Shown: piece by piece, positions 1 to 6,096 of the stretch
Numbering within the stretch: the first letter of the stretch is position 1
Layout: the number at the start of each line of letters is the position of its first letter
NCBI GenBank assembly: GCA_016926315.1
Contig: JAFGOU010000524.1
Span: 1 to 6,096 of the forward strand
Source of the DNA: Chitinispirillaceae bacterium
GTDB lineage: Bacteria > Fibrobacterota > Chitinivibrionia > Chitinivibrionales > Chitinispirillaceae
Length of the DNA: 6,096 bases
Direction of reading: 5' to 3'
Translations under genes and position numbers: made by a program
The notes under the pieces: model-generated
What the model was told of the DNA's origin: nothing
Seen by the model: only the letters and a program-made list of their open reading frames with translations
Databases searched by the model: none

Positions 1-817
1 CCAGGGGTTCGAAGAGATAGGCTTCGATGAGCTGTTTGGCGAGCGTGTGGTTGGTGCCGTTGGGCAGGAAGCTCTCGAACGGCGCGGCAGGGAGCGGGCC
101 GATCACGACCCTGAACTTGCCGCTGCGGTCAAAGACCGAGGTGCCGAGAATGGTGTGCGTGCCGAGCCGCGCGTTTTCGCGTTCGCCAAGACGGGTGGGA
201 TCGGGCAGCGGCGCCCAGCGAGGCATATACTCCTGCACGCGCACCGGAATGCTGCCGAAGAAGTCGCCGAGCATGGCGCAGAGACCGGCGCCGCTGCGGG
301 CTCCGCCGGCAAAGAGCCCGGTATAGGCAAGGAGCCGTTCCTGGTGCACTTCACCGGCGGCGGGCGATGCGGGAATCGCGGCAAGAGCGGCAATGGTGCG
401 ATAGAGGGAATCGCCGGCGTTGCCCCGGACCGTCATGCTCATGAGCCGGTATTTTTTCCACGCCCGGTAAAAGAGCGCGTACATGCGGTTGTTGAAAATC
501 GTGAGAAAGTCGCGCAGCGGTTCGGCCTCGGCGTCGTGCGCGGCCACGAAATCGGCGAAATAGACCGGCAGGGGGGAGGTCACGCCCACAAGGCCCATGA
601 ACGCGAGCGTGAAGACGATCCGGTCGGCCCGGCGTTCTATGGCCACGATGTCCGAGGGCGGGAAGGTGAGCGACGGGTCAGGCTCGAACTGGATCCTGCC
701 CGACTGGACCGGATCGCCGACGCCGCGCCTGATGAAATACTCTTCGAGCAGGCTGACGGCGCCGAAAAAATCGAGCTGCCGCGCGTCACGCTCGAAACGA
801 TCGATCACATCGGACAT
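1..817 (-). CDS. tssG: TssG (VasB/ImpH), T6SS baseplate subunit, 3'-truncated by window edge
   Basis: TssG is a cytoplasmic subunit of the T6SS baseplate wedge; with TssF and TssE it helps form the platform for sheath assembly. The frame reads from an ATG at 815-817 to the left edge with no stop, giving 272 codons; family members are usually about 330-350 residues, so the C-terminus is outside. Family signatures are visible: an N-terminal RQLDFFGAVSLLEEYF stretch (13-28), GLVGVTSPLPVYF (75-87), FLTIFNNRMYALFYRAWKKYR (about 104-124), and LGTHTILGTSVFDRSGKF followed by IGPL (about 218-242). The start overlaps the end of tssF by 13 nt, and its upstream region has only a weak GGGG element, so translational coupling to tssF is likely (inference). 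The product call is firm; the exact start is well supported by the N-terminal match. Confidence 0.95.
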   Translation of the reverse strand, partial: MSDVIDRFERDARQLDFFGAVSLLEEYFIRRGVGDPVQSGRIQFEPDPSLTFPPSDIVAIERRADRIVFTLAFMGLVGVTSPLPVYFADFVAAHDAEAEPLRDFLTIFNNRMYALFYRAWKKYRLMSMTVRGNAGDSLYRTIAALAAIPASPAAGEVHQERLLAYTGLFAGGARSGAGLCAMLGDFFGSIPVRVQEYMPRWAPLPDPTRLGERENARLGTHTILGTSVFDRSGKFRVVIGPLPAAPFESFLPNGTNHTLAKQLIEAYLFEPL

Positions 818-2562
818 TTTTTGCCCCGCAGCGATTCCCACACCAGGGTCCTTCCCGAAGGCCGGGTATGGATTTCCAGCTCCAGAAAGCTGTTGATGGA
901 CACGTAATGAGTGAAGAACGAGGCGAGCGCCCTGCCGAACAGGTGGAGGTCGTCGATGTCCCTCCATGCCGCTTCCTCGATCGTGACCGTATACCGGATG
1001 CCGCGCACCATGCTGCCGTCGAGGAGCGCTTCGGCCGGCCGGACCTCCACGTCCTTGATGGATTCGATGCGCTGCCGCCGGCCCTCTGAACCGGACCATT
1101 CGTACAGCCGCAGGAACGACTTCAGGCTCTCGGCAGTTGCCATTGACGAGTAGGTGGACCCGAGATGGGCCAGAAAGGTCCAGCGTTTTTCGTCCGGCGG
1201 CGGCGGGCAGGGAAGCGTGGGCCTCGTGATGTTGGAAAAGGAGATGGCGCTGGGAAAGTCCGAGCCCGGGAACGCGACGTCGCCCTCGCGGATCTCGTCG
1301 CGGGCAAGCGAGCCGTTCGTGAAGTACGCCTCGACCGAGAGGTTCTCCTCGCCCGGCGCGTCATGGTCTCCCGTGCGGCCGTCAATGGAAAGGATGAGTT
1401 CCCGTTTTTTGGAAAAGCCGTGCCGGAACCGGGTGGTGTACGTCCGGCCCTGCCCGCCCTGCAGCCCCCGAAACGAGTGGAGCGGGCAGTAGTCGAAACG
1501 CTCTCCGGTCGACCGGTGCACACCGGTCACGCCGGTCACGCTGTGCGTGCAAAACGAGTCGGGCCGGTCGATGTCCGCGACCACCTGGTATTCGTTTTTC
1601 GTTATCGCGGTGGGAACGGGCTCGGTGCTCCGCCTGAACAGGTTGACCGCGGGAGCGCAGAACAGCTTGAAGTGCTCGACCCCGAACGGCTTGTCATCGG
1701 GAAAACCGCGGTCGAACGCGATGGCCACGCTGAACGCGGACGGCGCAGGATCGATCCGGGCAAAGCTCTCCCGGTCAAACCCGTGAAGGTCGACAAAGAG
1801 GAATTTTTCCGGGTACACGAAGTATTCGAGGAGGAGCGCATACCCCCAGTAGGCGCGCGAATCGCACGGCAGGAGCGACTGGTCCGGTTCGAACCCCGCG
1901 GCGGTCACCGCTTCCTGGCCCTGGACGGTCGCTTCCTTGTGGGTGCCGCCGTCGTCGAACGTGATGGTTGAGGAGGCTACATGGCGGGTGAGAAGGTCGT
2001 GCAGGGCCAGCGCGAGGGGCATTTCCGCGTGCAGATAGAGCCGGACCGGCTCCAGCCGCACCTTGGGCCAGGAGATGCCCTGCTCGATCCTGAAGCGCAG
2101 GACGAGCGATCCCTTTCCTTTCGTATCCACTTTTTTTTCGACTGCGGTGAGCGCGACCGGGTTGAGCGCGACCGCCTGGGTCGACGAGAAGGTGCAGATG
2201 ACGTTGTCAGGGCCGGCCGGTTTTGAGAGCAGCTCGGTGCCGCGGCCGAGCGTCCTGGTCTCGGAGAGATACCCCTCGCGCGGTTTGAATTCGACCATGG
2301 TAGTGGACGGGATCTCCTGCTGCAGATGGGGCCAGAGCAGGTCGATCATCCCGCCGGAAAATTCCGGAAACGAGTCGTCGAGCTTTTCGCGGATCCTGGC
2401 CGCAAGAAATGCGAACCCTTCGAACAGGCGCTCGACGTGCGGGTCCCGGTCGCCTAGCGCATCGATATTGAGAAACCGGGCCTGGTCAGGGTGCGCCTTG
2501 GCGAATTGCCGCCCAGAATCATACAGGTAGCGCAGCTCTTCTTCGTAATATTTTTCAATCAT
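805..2562 (-). CDS. tssF: TssF (VasA/ImpG), T6SS baseplate subunit
   Basis: TssF is the large wedge protein of the T6SS baseplate, acting in the cytoplasm against the inner-membrane complex with TssG, TssE and TssK. The 585-residue length is normal for the family. Signatures in order: the N-terminal YYEEELRYLYDSGRQFAKAHP (5-25), HVERLFEGFAFLAARIREKLDD (42-63), DLLWPHL (74-80), LLLEYFVYPEKFLFVDL (243-259), CAPAVNLF (302-309), and near the C-terminus DLHLFGRALASFFTHYVSINSF (538-559). The start ATG (2560-2562) gives exactly the family's N-terminus. An AAGG element lies 11 nt upstream and directly follows the tssE stop codon, so ribosomes ending on tssE finish at this binding site. The last codons (KKCPM, then TGA) contain the tssG start. 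Intact, with no sign of frameshift. Confidence 0.97.
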   Translation of the reverse strand: MIEKYYEEELRYLYDSGRQFAKAHPDQARFLNIDALGDRDPHVERLFEGFAFLAARIREKLDDSFPEFSGGMIDLLWPHLQQEIPSTTMVEFKPREGYLSETRTLGRGTELLSKPAGPDNVICTFSSTQAVALNPVALTAVEKKVDTKGKGSLVLRFRIEQGISWPKVRLEPVRLYLHAEMPLALALHDLLTRHVASSTITFDDGGTHKEATVQGQEAVTAAGFEPDQSLLPCDSRAYWGYALLLEYFVYPEKFLFVDLHGFDRESFARIDPAPSAFSVAIAFDRGFPDDKPFGVEHFKLFCAPAVNLFRRSTEPVPTAITKNEYQVVADIDRPDSFCTHSVTGVTGVHRSTGERFDYCPLHSFRGLQGGQGRTYTTRFRHGFSKKRELILSIDGRTGDHDAPGEENLSVEAYFTNGSLARDEIREGDVAFPGSDFPSAISFSNITRPTLPCPPPPDEKRWTFLAHLGSTYSSMATAESLKSFLRLYEWSGSEGRRQRIESIKDVEVRPAEALLDGSMVRGIRYTVTIEEAAWRDIDDLHLFGRALASFFTHYVSINSFLELEIHTRPSGRTLVWESLRGKKCPM

Positions 2563-2577
2563 AGCGGGTCGCGCCTT

Positions 2578-2997
2578 CTACATTTTTTTCCATGAGCCGA
2601 TCGATGACTGGCCGCTCGACAAAAAGGTCGTCTGGAACGAGATCCGTCCCACGCCGAGCACTTCGCCGGAGAGCGTGAACTCGATGCTGAGCACCCGTCC
2701 CGGCGTCTGCGGCATTCTGGTCACCCTGATGTTTCGCAGCCGGGGCTCATACTGTTCAATGGTCGTCTGGATTGCGGACTCCAGCCGCTCGATGCCATTG
2801 GGCATGGTGCGGTAGATTTCAGAGATGTCAGGCAGCCCGTAATTTTTAAGGTGCGGGATCACTCCTTCACGGGTGTTGAAAATACGCATCAGATTGTCCT
2901 TAATGGACATGATGCGCTGCTCGCCCGAAGGCACCGCGTCGAGGGGTGTCCCGTCTGAGAACCGCCCGACAAGACTCTCGAATAGACCCTGGTTCAT
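2578..2997 (-). CDS. tssE: TssE, gp25-like T6SS baseplate protein
   Basis: TssE resembles phage T4 gp25 and is the baseplate component that nucleates polymerisation of the TssB/TssC sheath. The product is 139 residues, a usual size. The gp25-like fold covers about residues 28-125: SIKDNLMRIFNTREG (31-45), the hallmark YGLPDISEIY (53-62), then IQTTIEQYEPRLRNIRV (76-92), whose EPRL is the conserved core motif, and a beta-rich end with IEFTLSGEV. The N-terminal GLFESLVGRF matches the usual start of TssE. No alternative start exists between the ATG at 2995-2997 and the in-frame stop at 3037-3039. No good Shine-Dalgarno sequence precedes the ATG (the last bases are TACGCGGCT), which is odd for the first gene of an operon. 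First of the tssE-tssF-tssG run, 15 nt before tssF. Confidence 0.96.
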   Translation of the reverse strand: MNQGLFESLVGRFSDGTPLDAVPSGEQRIMSIKDNLMRIFNTREGVIPHLKNYGLPDISEIYRTMPNGIERLESAIQTTIEQYEPRLRNIRVTRMPQTPGRVLSIEFTLSGEVLGVGRISFQTTFLSSGQSSIGSWKKM

Positions 2998-3159
2998 AGC
3001 CGCGTAAGTAAAATAACATCCGCAGCAGGAACATGGTCAGGCAAGGTGCTGCGGGGCGGAATCGGTTGATCAATAATGCGCCCGACCGGATTCGGTACGC
3101 TCCTTTGCAGGTAAGCAACCGATGCCGGGGTTTTATGACCGGCTGCGTTCCCTTACCGT
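2998..3159. other. Intergenic gap upstream of tssE, probable leader/regulatory region
   Basis: This 162-nt gap separates the glycosyltransferase stop from the tssE start. No convincing gene is present: the frames crossing it are cysteine/arginine-rich, start with rare codons and have no family resemblance. If tssEFG has its own promoter it should lie here, but I find no clear -35/-10 pair on the minus strand. The closest sigma54-like string (3115-3126) has the GG and GC elements two bases too close. Readthrough from the glycosyltransferase promoter is therefore possible (inference). Confidence 0.5.
3061..3123. repeat. 8-bp inverted repeat enclosing a smaller hairpin, upstream of tssE
   Basis: ATCGGTTG at 3061-3068 is exactly complementary to CAACCGAT at 3116-3123, with 47 nt between. 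Inside it, GCG/CGC (3078-3080 and 3098-3100) and CCGA/TCGG (3082-3085 and 3092-3095) can pair around a six-base loop. An 8-bp palindrome, TTGATCAA, sits at 3066-3073 on the left arm. Together these could form an RNA leader fold in the tssE transcript or a protein-binding site. There is no T-tract, so a simple intrinsic terminator is unlikely. Chance occurrence cannot be excluded. Confidence 0.3.
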
Positions 3160-3927
3160 TTAACAGAGAATGTCCCGCGACGCTTTTCCATGAAGGTCAA
3201 TGGTGATGCCCAGCTCTGGCGGTTTTGACGGGTCAGGTACCAGGTCGGTGCAGGAAACCGGCAATCGGCCCCGGTATTTTTCCAGAAAATTCCTTCCCTG
3301 GCTGCGCCACGCCTCATCCGGCGATCCGGCGGAAAGGTGTTTGACAAGAATGTCCCAGGTAACGATGAGGCGGTGGGTTTCGCGCACCTGCATCGAAAGG
3401 TCGAGGTCGTAGAAGTGAAATCCGGGAAAGGTCGTCTCGTCGAACCTGATCCGGTCGAAAAGCGAAGCGCGGACCGCGAAAAAAAGGCCGTCCACCGCAA
3501 CGACCTCGGCGTCGCTCTTGTCGAGTGAAAATGCGGTCATGACAAAGGTTTTTCCGCCATCGAGTTCATGGACGACCCTGCCCCGCAGAAACGGCCGTCC
3601 GGCCGCGGTCCAGGACATCCTGTCGGCAAAGAGATACTGGGTCCCTGCAACGCCGACAAGGCCGAGCCCTTTGTCTGCGTTGAATTTTGCCTCAAGCACC
3701 CTTCCCCAGCCCGGCTCCATGCAGAAGACATCCTCATGCATGAACAGGAGAATGTCGCCCCGCGCCTGCTTGACGCCTCGGTTGTACGCGGCGCAGATGC
3801 CCGTGGCGCCGTCGCCGCGGTTGTCCAGGCGGATATACTCGTGCGGGCAGTCAATTGTTTTTCCCGCATTGCGCTCGTGGAGCGTCCATGCAGGGTCGTT
3901 TCTGGAACAGACGATCATGCTGAGCAT
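3160..3927 (-). CDS. GT-A glycosyltransferase, StrF-like (Glyco_tranf_2_5) family
   Basis: This is a 255-residue cytosolic glycosyltransferase of the family-2-like group related to StrF of streptomycin biosynthesis. Acceptor and sugar donor cannot be told from sequence. Visible features: N-terminal beta strand MIVCSRND (4-11), AAYNRGVKQARGDILLFMHEDV (46-67) with the HED/EDV nucleotide-sugar and metal site, VDGLFFAVRASLF (145-157), and the family's marker GFHFYDLDLS (169-178). There is no transmembrane segment, so it is a compact single-domain enzyme. The frame is open back to a TTG at 4029, but that extension overlaps a strong promoter and does not look like the family, so the ATG at 3925-3927 is preferred; a GGAG lies 13 nt before it, rather far. 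A second ATG at 3918 is also possible. It reads in the same direction as tssE but is separated by 162 nt, so a link to T6SS is unproven. Confidence 0.88.
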   Translation of the reverse strand: MLSMIVCSRNDPAWTLHERNAGKTIDCPHEYIRLDNRGDGATGICAAYNRGVKQARGDILLFMHEDVFCMEPGWGRVLEAKFNADKGLGLVGVAGTQYLFADRMSWTAAGRPFLRGRVVHELDGGKTFVMTAFSLDKSDAEVVAVDGLFFAVRASLFDRIRFDETTFPGFHFYDLDLSMQVRETHRLIVTWDILVKHLSAGSPDEAWRSQGRNFLEKYRGRLPVSCTDLVPDPSKPPELGITIDLHGKASRDILC

Positions 3928-3984
3928 GGGAACGGACCATCTCCGTGGGTGTTTATTATCCTGAAAAACCGTTGCGCCATTTTC

Positions 3985-4013
3985 ATGATAGCGTGTCGCC
4001 TCATGGGTGTCAA
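3985..4013 (-). promoter_or_regulatory. Sigma70-type promoter facing the glycosyltransferase
   Basis: On the minus strand, TTGACA (plus 4008-4013) is followed after exactly 17 nt by TATCAT (plus 3985-3990). This is a perfect -35 hexamer and a 5-of-6 match to the -10 at ideal spacing. Transcription would begin near 3978, leaving a leader of about 50 nt before the ATG at 3927. It overlaps the upstream side of the divergent lipoprotein gene. A computed match only; no transcript data are available here. Confidence 0.72.
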
Positions 4014-4055
4014 ATGATCCGTCGACCAAAGGTGGAGATATTATTTTCTTTTGCC

Positions 4056-4865
4056 ATGCGTAGCAGCCTTTTTTCTCCTCTTACCCGCCTGTGCCGGGCC
4101 GCACCTGTTGTTCTGCTCGCTTTTTTATGCTCCTGCGGCCGGCACCTGCACGCTCCGGAAACGGGAAGCGCCGCCGCTTCGGCGCTCGTTGCCGACACCT
4201 CGGCAGTAACGCTGTATATCCCTCTTGAAAAGGTCGCCATGGCCGTTGTTAATGAGACGCGCTCACCGCATTCGCCGATGCTCAACGGGCCGTTTTTTAT
4301 TGAGGTGGCCAATGCGCTTCTTCAGTACGAAGTGTCGCAGCGGTTCACGGTATTACCCTTTCCCCTGCCTGACACGCCGCACACGGTCGCCCCGAATCAG
4401 ACTGCAACCTTTCAAAAACTGTTGCGTAAAAGGTTCGCCGACACCAGAGCGGCCCCGGAAAAGACCGGCGAGGTGGTCCGGGCCATTGCACGGGAGTGTT
4501 CCGTGGATTTGATAATCCTTCCGCTCAACTGTTCGATAAAAGAGACCCTTGGCAGGCAGGGCGGATGGCGAGGGGACAAATACGGGAAAAGCTATGAGCG
4601 CCCGGTAAACTGCATTGCCGAGGCATCGATCAATCTGGAGATCTGGGACAAGAGCGGAAACCAGCTGTACAGGAATAAAGCCAAAGGGATGAGCAGACAG
4701 CCGATTTTCTTATCGCTTATACGGACGAACAAGCCGAAAGGCAACGATATCGTGAATTTTTCAAAAAACATCTTTGCGCCGCCGGCCATACGGGCGTTGA
4801 GCAGCGCAATCCAGAACGTGTTTCCGGCAAAAACGTCTCCCTATACCAGGGGTCGCAGATACTGA
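4056..4865 (+). CDS. Putative outer-membrane lipoprotein, family not recognised
   Basis: The 269-residue product begins with a classic lipoprotein signal: basic residues R11 and R14, hydrophobic APVVLLAFL, then the lipobox LCSC with the lipidated Cys at 27. Position +2 is Gly rather than Asp, which by the E. coli rule favours outer-membrane sorting. The mature part is a soluble domain without further membrane segments. It has alternating strand and helix regions such as [17 protein letters not shown] (51-67), [17 protein letters not shown] (147-163), [20 protein letters not shown] (186-205) and a C-terminal helix [16 protein letters not shown] (241-256). The alpha/beta layout loosely recalls CsgG/LpoB-like periplasmic domains, a weak guess only. 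The start is uncertain: an in-frame ATG at 4014 and a GTG at 4032 also exist, and the only purine-rich element (4031-4037) lies 18 nt from the chosen ATG, too far. It was chosen for normal signal-peptide length. folD follows 46 nt later in the same direction. Confidence 0.75.
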   Translation: MRSSLFSPLTRLCRAAPVVLLAFLCSCGRHLHAPETGSAAASALVADTSAVTLYIPLEKVAMAVVNETRSPHSPMLNGPFFIEVANALLQYEVSQRFTVLPFPLPDTPHTVAPNQTATFQKLLRKRFADTRAAPEKTGEVVRAIARECSVDLIILPLNCSIKETLGRQGGWRGDKYGKSYERPVNCIAEASINLEIWDKSGNQLYRNKAKGMSRQPIFLSLIRTNKPKGNDIVNFSKNIFAPPAIRALSSAIQNVFPAKTSPYTRGRRY

Positions 4866-4895
4866 TGCAGGGACCCGCACACCATTATCCAGAAA

Positions 4896-4901
4896 AAGGA
4901 G
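4896..4901 (+). promoter_or_regulatory. Ribosome binding site of folD
   Basis: AAGGAG lies 10 nt before the ATG at 4912 and fixes that codon as the folD start. It is the best Shine-Dalgarno sequence in the window. Confidence 0.75.
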
Positions 4902-4911
4902 TCCGCGGATC

Positions 4912-5760
4912 ATGCCACAGCCACTTGTTTTAGACGGCAAAACGGTTGCGAAAACGATCGAAGAACAGCTTGCTCGGCGAGTCCTTGCTTACAAGGAAAG
5001 GAGCGGCGGATCTGTGCCGGTACTGGCGACCATACTGGTTGGAACCGATCCCGCATCCGCAACCTATGTGAAAATGAAGGGGAACGCCTGCAACCGCGTC
5101 GGCATGGATTCCCGTCGCATTGATTTGCCTGAAACCATAACGACCAGGGACCTTTTGGATCACATCGGAGAGCTCAACAGGGATCCTCTCATTCACGGGA
5201 TTCTCCTGCAGCATCCGGTGCCGCGTCACATTGACGAGCGGTCGGCTTTTGACGCCATAGCGATTGAAAAAGACGTTGACGGCGTGACCTGTCTGGGATT
5301 CGGCCGTATGGCCATGGGTGGCAGCGCCTATGGCAGCGCCACGCCCGCAGGCATCATGAGGCTTATCGACCACTATGGCGTGGCATGTGAGGGAAAGCGG
5401 GCCGTGGTGGTGGGAAGAAGCCCGATCCTGGGCAAACCCATGGCGCTGATGCTGCTCAACCGCAACGCGACCGTTACCATCTGCCACTCAAAAACGGCAC
5501 AGTTGCCGGAACTGGTGCGGCAGGCGGACATCGTGGTGGGGGCTGTCGGCAAGCCGAAATTCATCCGGGGAGAGTGGATACAAAAGGGTGCGGTGGTGAT
5601 CGATGCCGGGTACCATCCCGGTGGTGTCGGCGACGTTGATCTTGAGGCCGCGGTGGTGCGCTGCAGCGCCTACACCCCCGTCCCCGGCGGCGTCGGTCCC
5701 ATGACCATTGCAACGCTCATTGCCCAGACCATGGAGGCGGCGGAGAAACGGATTGCGTAG
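4912..5760 (+). CDS. folD: FolD, bifunctional methylene-THF dehydrogenase / methenyl-THF cyclohydrolase
   Basis: FolD oxidises 5,10-methylene-tetrahydrofolate to 5,10-methenyl-THF, normally with NADP+, and hydrolyses that to 10-formyl-THF, feeding purine and formyl-Met-tRNA synthesis in the cytoplasm. At 282 residues it is full length. Catalytic positions are present: Tyr52 and Lys56 in [10 protein letters not shown] (51-60), Gln100 in LLQHPVP (98-104), and Asp123 in KDVDG (120-124). The Rossmann-type cofactor domain carries [20 protein letters not shown] (165-184), with GRS typical of NADP+ use, and the C-terminal signature [16 protein letters not shown] (255-270) is intact. The motif around Gln100 reads QHPVP where many FolD proteins have QLPLP, a variant seen in part of the family. 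It lies 46 nt after the lipoprotein gene with its own strong ribosome binding site, so co-transcription is likely but functional linkage is not implied. Confidence 0.98.
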   Translation: MPQPLVLDGKTVAKTIEEQLARRVLAYKERSGGSVPVLATILVGTDPASATYVKMKGNACNRVGMDSRRIDLPETITTRDLLDHIGELNRDPLIHGILLQHPVPRHIDERSAFDAIAIEKDVDGVTCLGFGRMAMGGSAYGSATPAGIMRLIDHYGVACEGKRAVVVGRSPILGKPMALMLLNRNATVTICHSKTAQLPELVRQADIVVGAVGKPKFIRGEWIQKGAVVIDAGYHPGGVGDVDLEAAVVRCSAYTPVPGGVGPMTIATLIAQTMEAAEKRIA

Positions 5761-5796
5761 GAGCCCGGTATACGGCTGCCCCGATTCAACGGTAGA

Positions 5797-6096
5797 TCAT
5801 CTGGCGTTTTCCACCGGGACCTTCTGCTCAAGAGAGCTGATTTCATCGATGATCCGCTCGATGTCGTAGCGGAGCATCTGCGTGTCGGCTGATTGGCCGC
5901 TCCTGTTTTCAGACTCCTTGATTGACTGTGCGAGTGAATAGAGATGGTTGGCAAGGTGCTTGAGTTCGCAGCTGACCCACACCGGAAGGTTTTCCTGTAT
6001 CTCTTTTACCAGCCTGCTGCGAAGAATCGGATCTGACACGGCATTTTCCTTTTTAAGCCGGCGGGAGTATTCTGCGATAAGTTCCCGTATGGCCGG
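5797..6096 (-). CDS. Small helical protein of unknown function, 5' end possibly beyond window
   Basis: The frame is open from the right edge to a TGA at 5797-5799, 99 codons within the window. I recognise no family. The sequence is rich in Glu, Lys, Arg and Leu with few Gly or Pro, suggesting mostly helix: ILRSRLVKEIQENLPVWVSCELKHLANHLYSLAQSIKES, then a polar linker NRSGQSADTQ and a helix LRYDIERIIDEISSLEQK with coiled-coil-like spacing. No signal peptide or membrane segment is seen. The start is ambiguous. A GTG at 6037-6039 has AAGGA 7 nt upstream and would give a complete 80-residue protein. However, the codons further upstream (IRELIAEYSRRLKKENAV) also look like real helical protein, so the gene may begin outside the window. 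It is convergent with folD, 36 nt apart. Confidence 0.6.
   Translation of the reverse strand, partial: PAIRELIAEYSRRLKKENAVSDPILRSRLVKEIQENLPVWVSCELKHLANHLYSLAQSIKESENRSGQSADTQMLRYDIERIIDEISSLEQKVPVENAR

Noticed and set aside
47..907. 286-codon plus-strand open frame opposite tssG/tssF
   Set aside because: It is the complement of tssG and the end of tssF in GC-rich DNA; its translation is Gly/Arg/His/Glu-rich with no recognisable domain, while the minus strand matches TssG and TssF motifs throughout.
1505..1545. Repeated CCGGTCACG-type units
   Set aside because: They encode the VTGVTGV stretch within tssF and are explained by coding sequence.
1165..1971. 268-codon plus-strand open frame
   Set aside because: Lies fully antisense to tssF and has a low-complexity Arg/Gly/Val composition; a shadow frame.
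2900..3118. 72-codon minus-strand frame across the tssE upstream gap
   Set aside because: Starts with TTG, overlaps tssE out of frame, and has no family-like sequence.
3115..3126. Sigma54-like GGCAT...TTGC element (minus strand) upstream of tssE
   Set aside because: The GG and GC elements are 10 nt apart instead of the required 12, and sigma54 promoters do not tolerate this spacing.
3124..3143. Hairpin GCCGG/CCGGC as a terminator after the glycosyltransferase
   Set aside because: Only five base pairs with a ten-base loop and no following T-tract on the minus strand.
4056..4865. Lipoprotein as TssJ of the T6SS
   Set aside because: The mature domain is longer than typical TssJ, has alpha/beta rather than all-beta character, and is paired with folD on the opposite strand from the T6SS genes.
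4930..5487. 185-codon minus-strand open frame
   Set aside because: Antisense to folD, which has intact catalytic motifs and a good ribosome binding site.
5761..5796. Possible terminator between folD and the convergent gene
   Set aside because: Only short imperfect pairing (AGCC with GGCT) and no T-run on either strand.

Overview
The window comes from a diderm (Gram-negative) bacterium with GC-rich DNA. The evidence is three core genes of a type VI secretion system (T6SS) and a signal-peptidase-II lipoprotein, both of which need an envelope with an outer membrane. I cannot place it in a phylum. The sequence would fit a deltaproteobacterial-like or other environmental lineage, but nothing here is diagnostic.

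Left half (1-2997, minus strand): the T6SS baseplate genes tssE, tssF and tssG lie in that transcription order. The spacing is very tight: 15 nt between tssE and tssF, and a 13-nt overlap between tssF and tssG. tssG runs off the left edge and lacks its C-terminus. TssE, TssF and TssG are subunits of the baseplate wedge, on which the contractile sheath is built. Directly upstream of tssE there is no tssB/tssC/hcp gene but a 162-nt gap (2998-3159). The gap holds an inverted repeat and no recognisable gene.

Middle (3160-4055): a minus-strand GT-A glycosyltransferase of the StrF-like family. It has a near-consensus sigma70-type promoter (TTGACA, 17 nt, TATCAT) facing it. The promoter lies inside the longest possible reading frame, so the true start must be the downstream ATG at 3927.

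Right half (4056-6096): a divergent plus-strand pair, an unclassified lipoprotein followed 46 nt later by folD, a housekeeping one-carbon gene with a clear ribosome binding site. A convergent minus-strand gene for a small helical protein of unknown function follows and runs off the right edge.

The window therefore looks like the boundary between a T6SS locus and general chromosomal genes. No mobile element, tRNA, rRNA or CRISPR array is visible, and I see no clear case for a wholly new system. The most open questions are the lipoprotein, the glycosyltransferase next to the T6SS genes, and how tssEFG is expressed.
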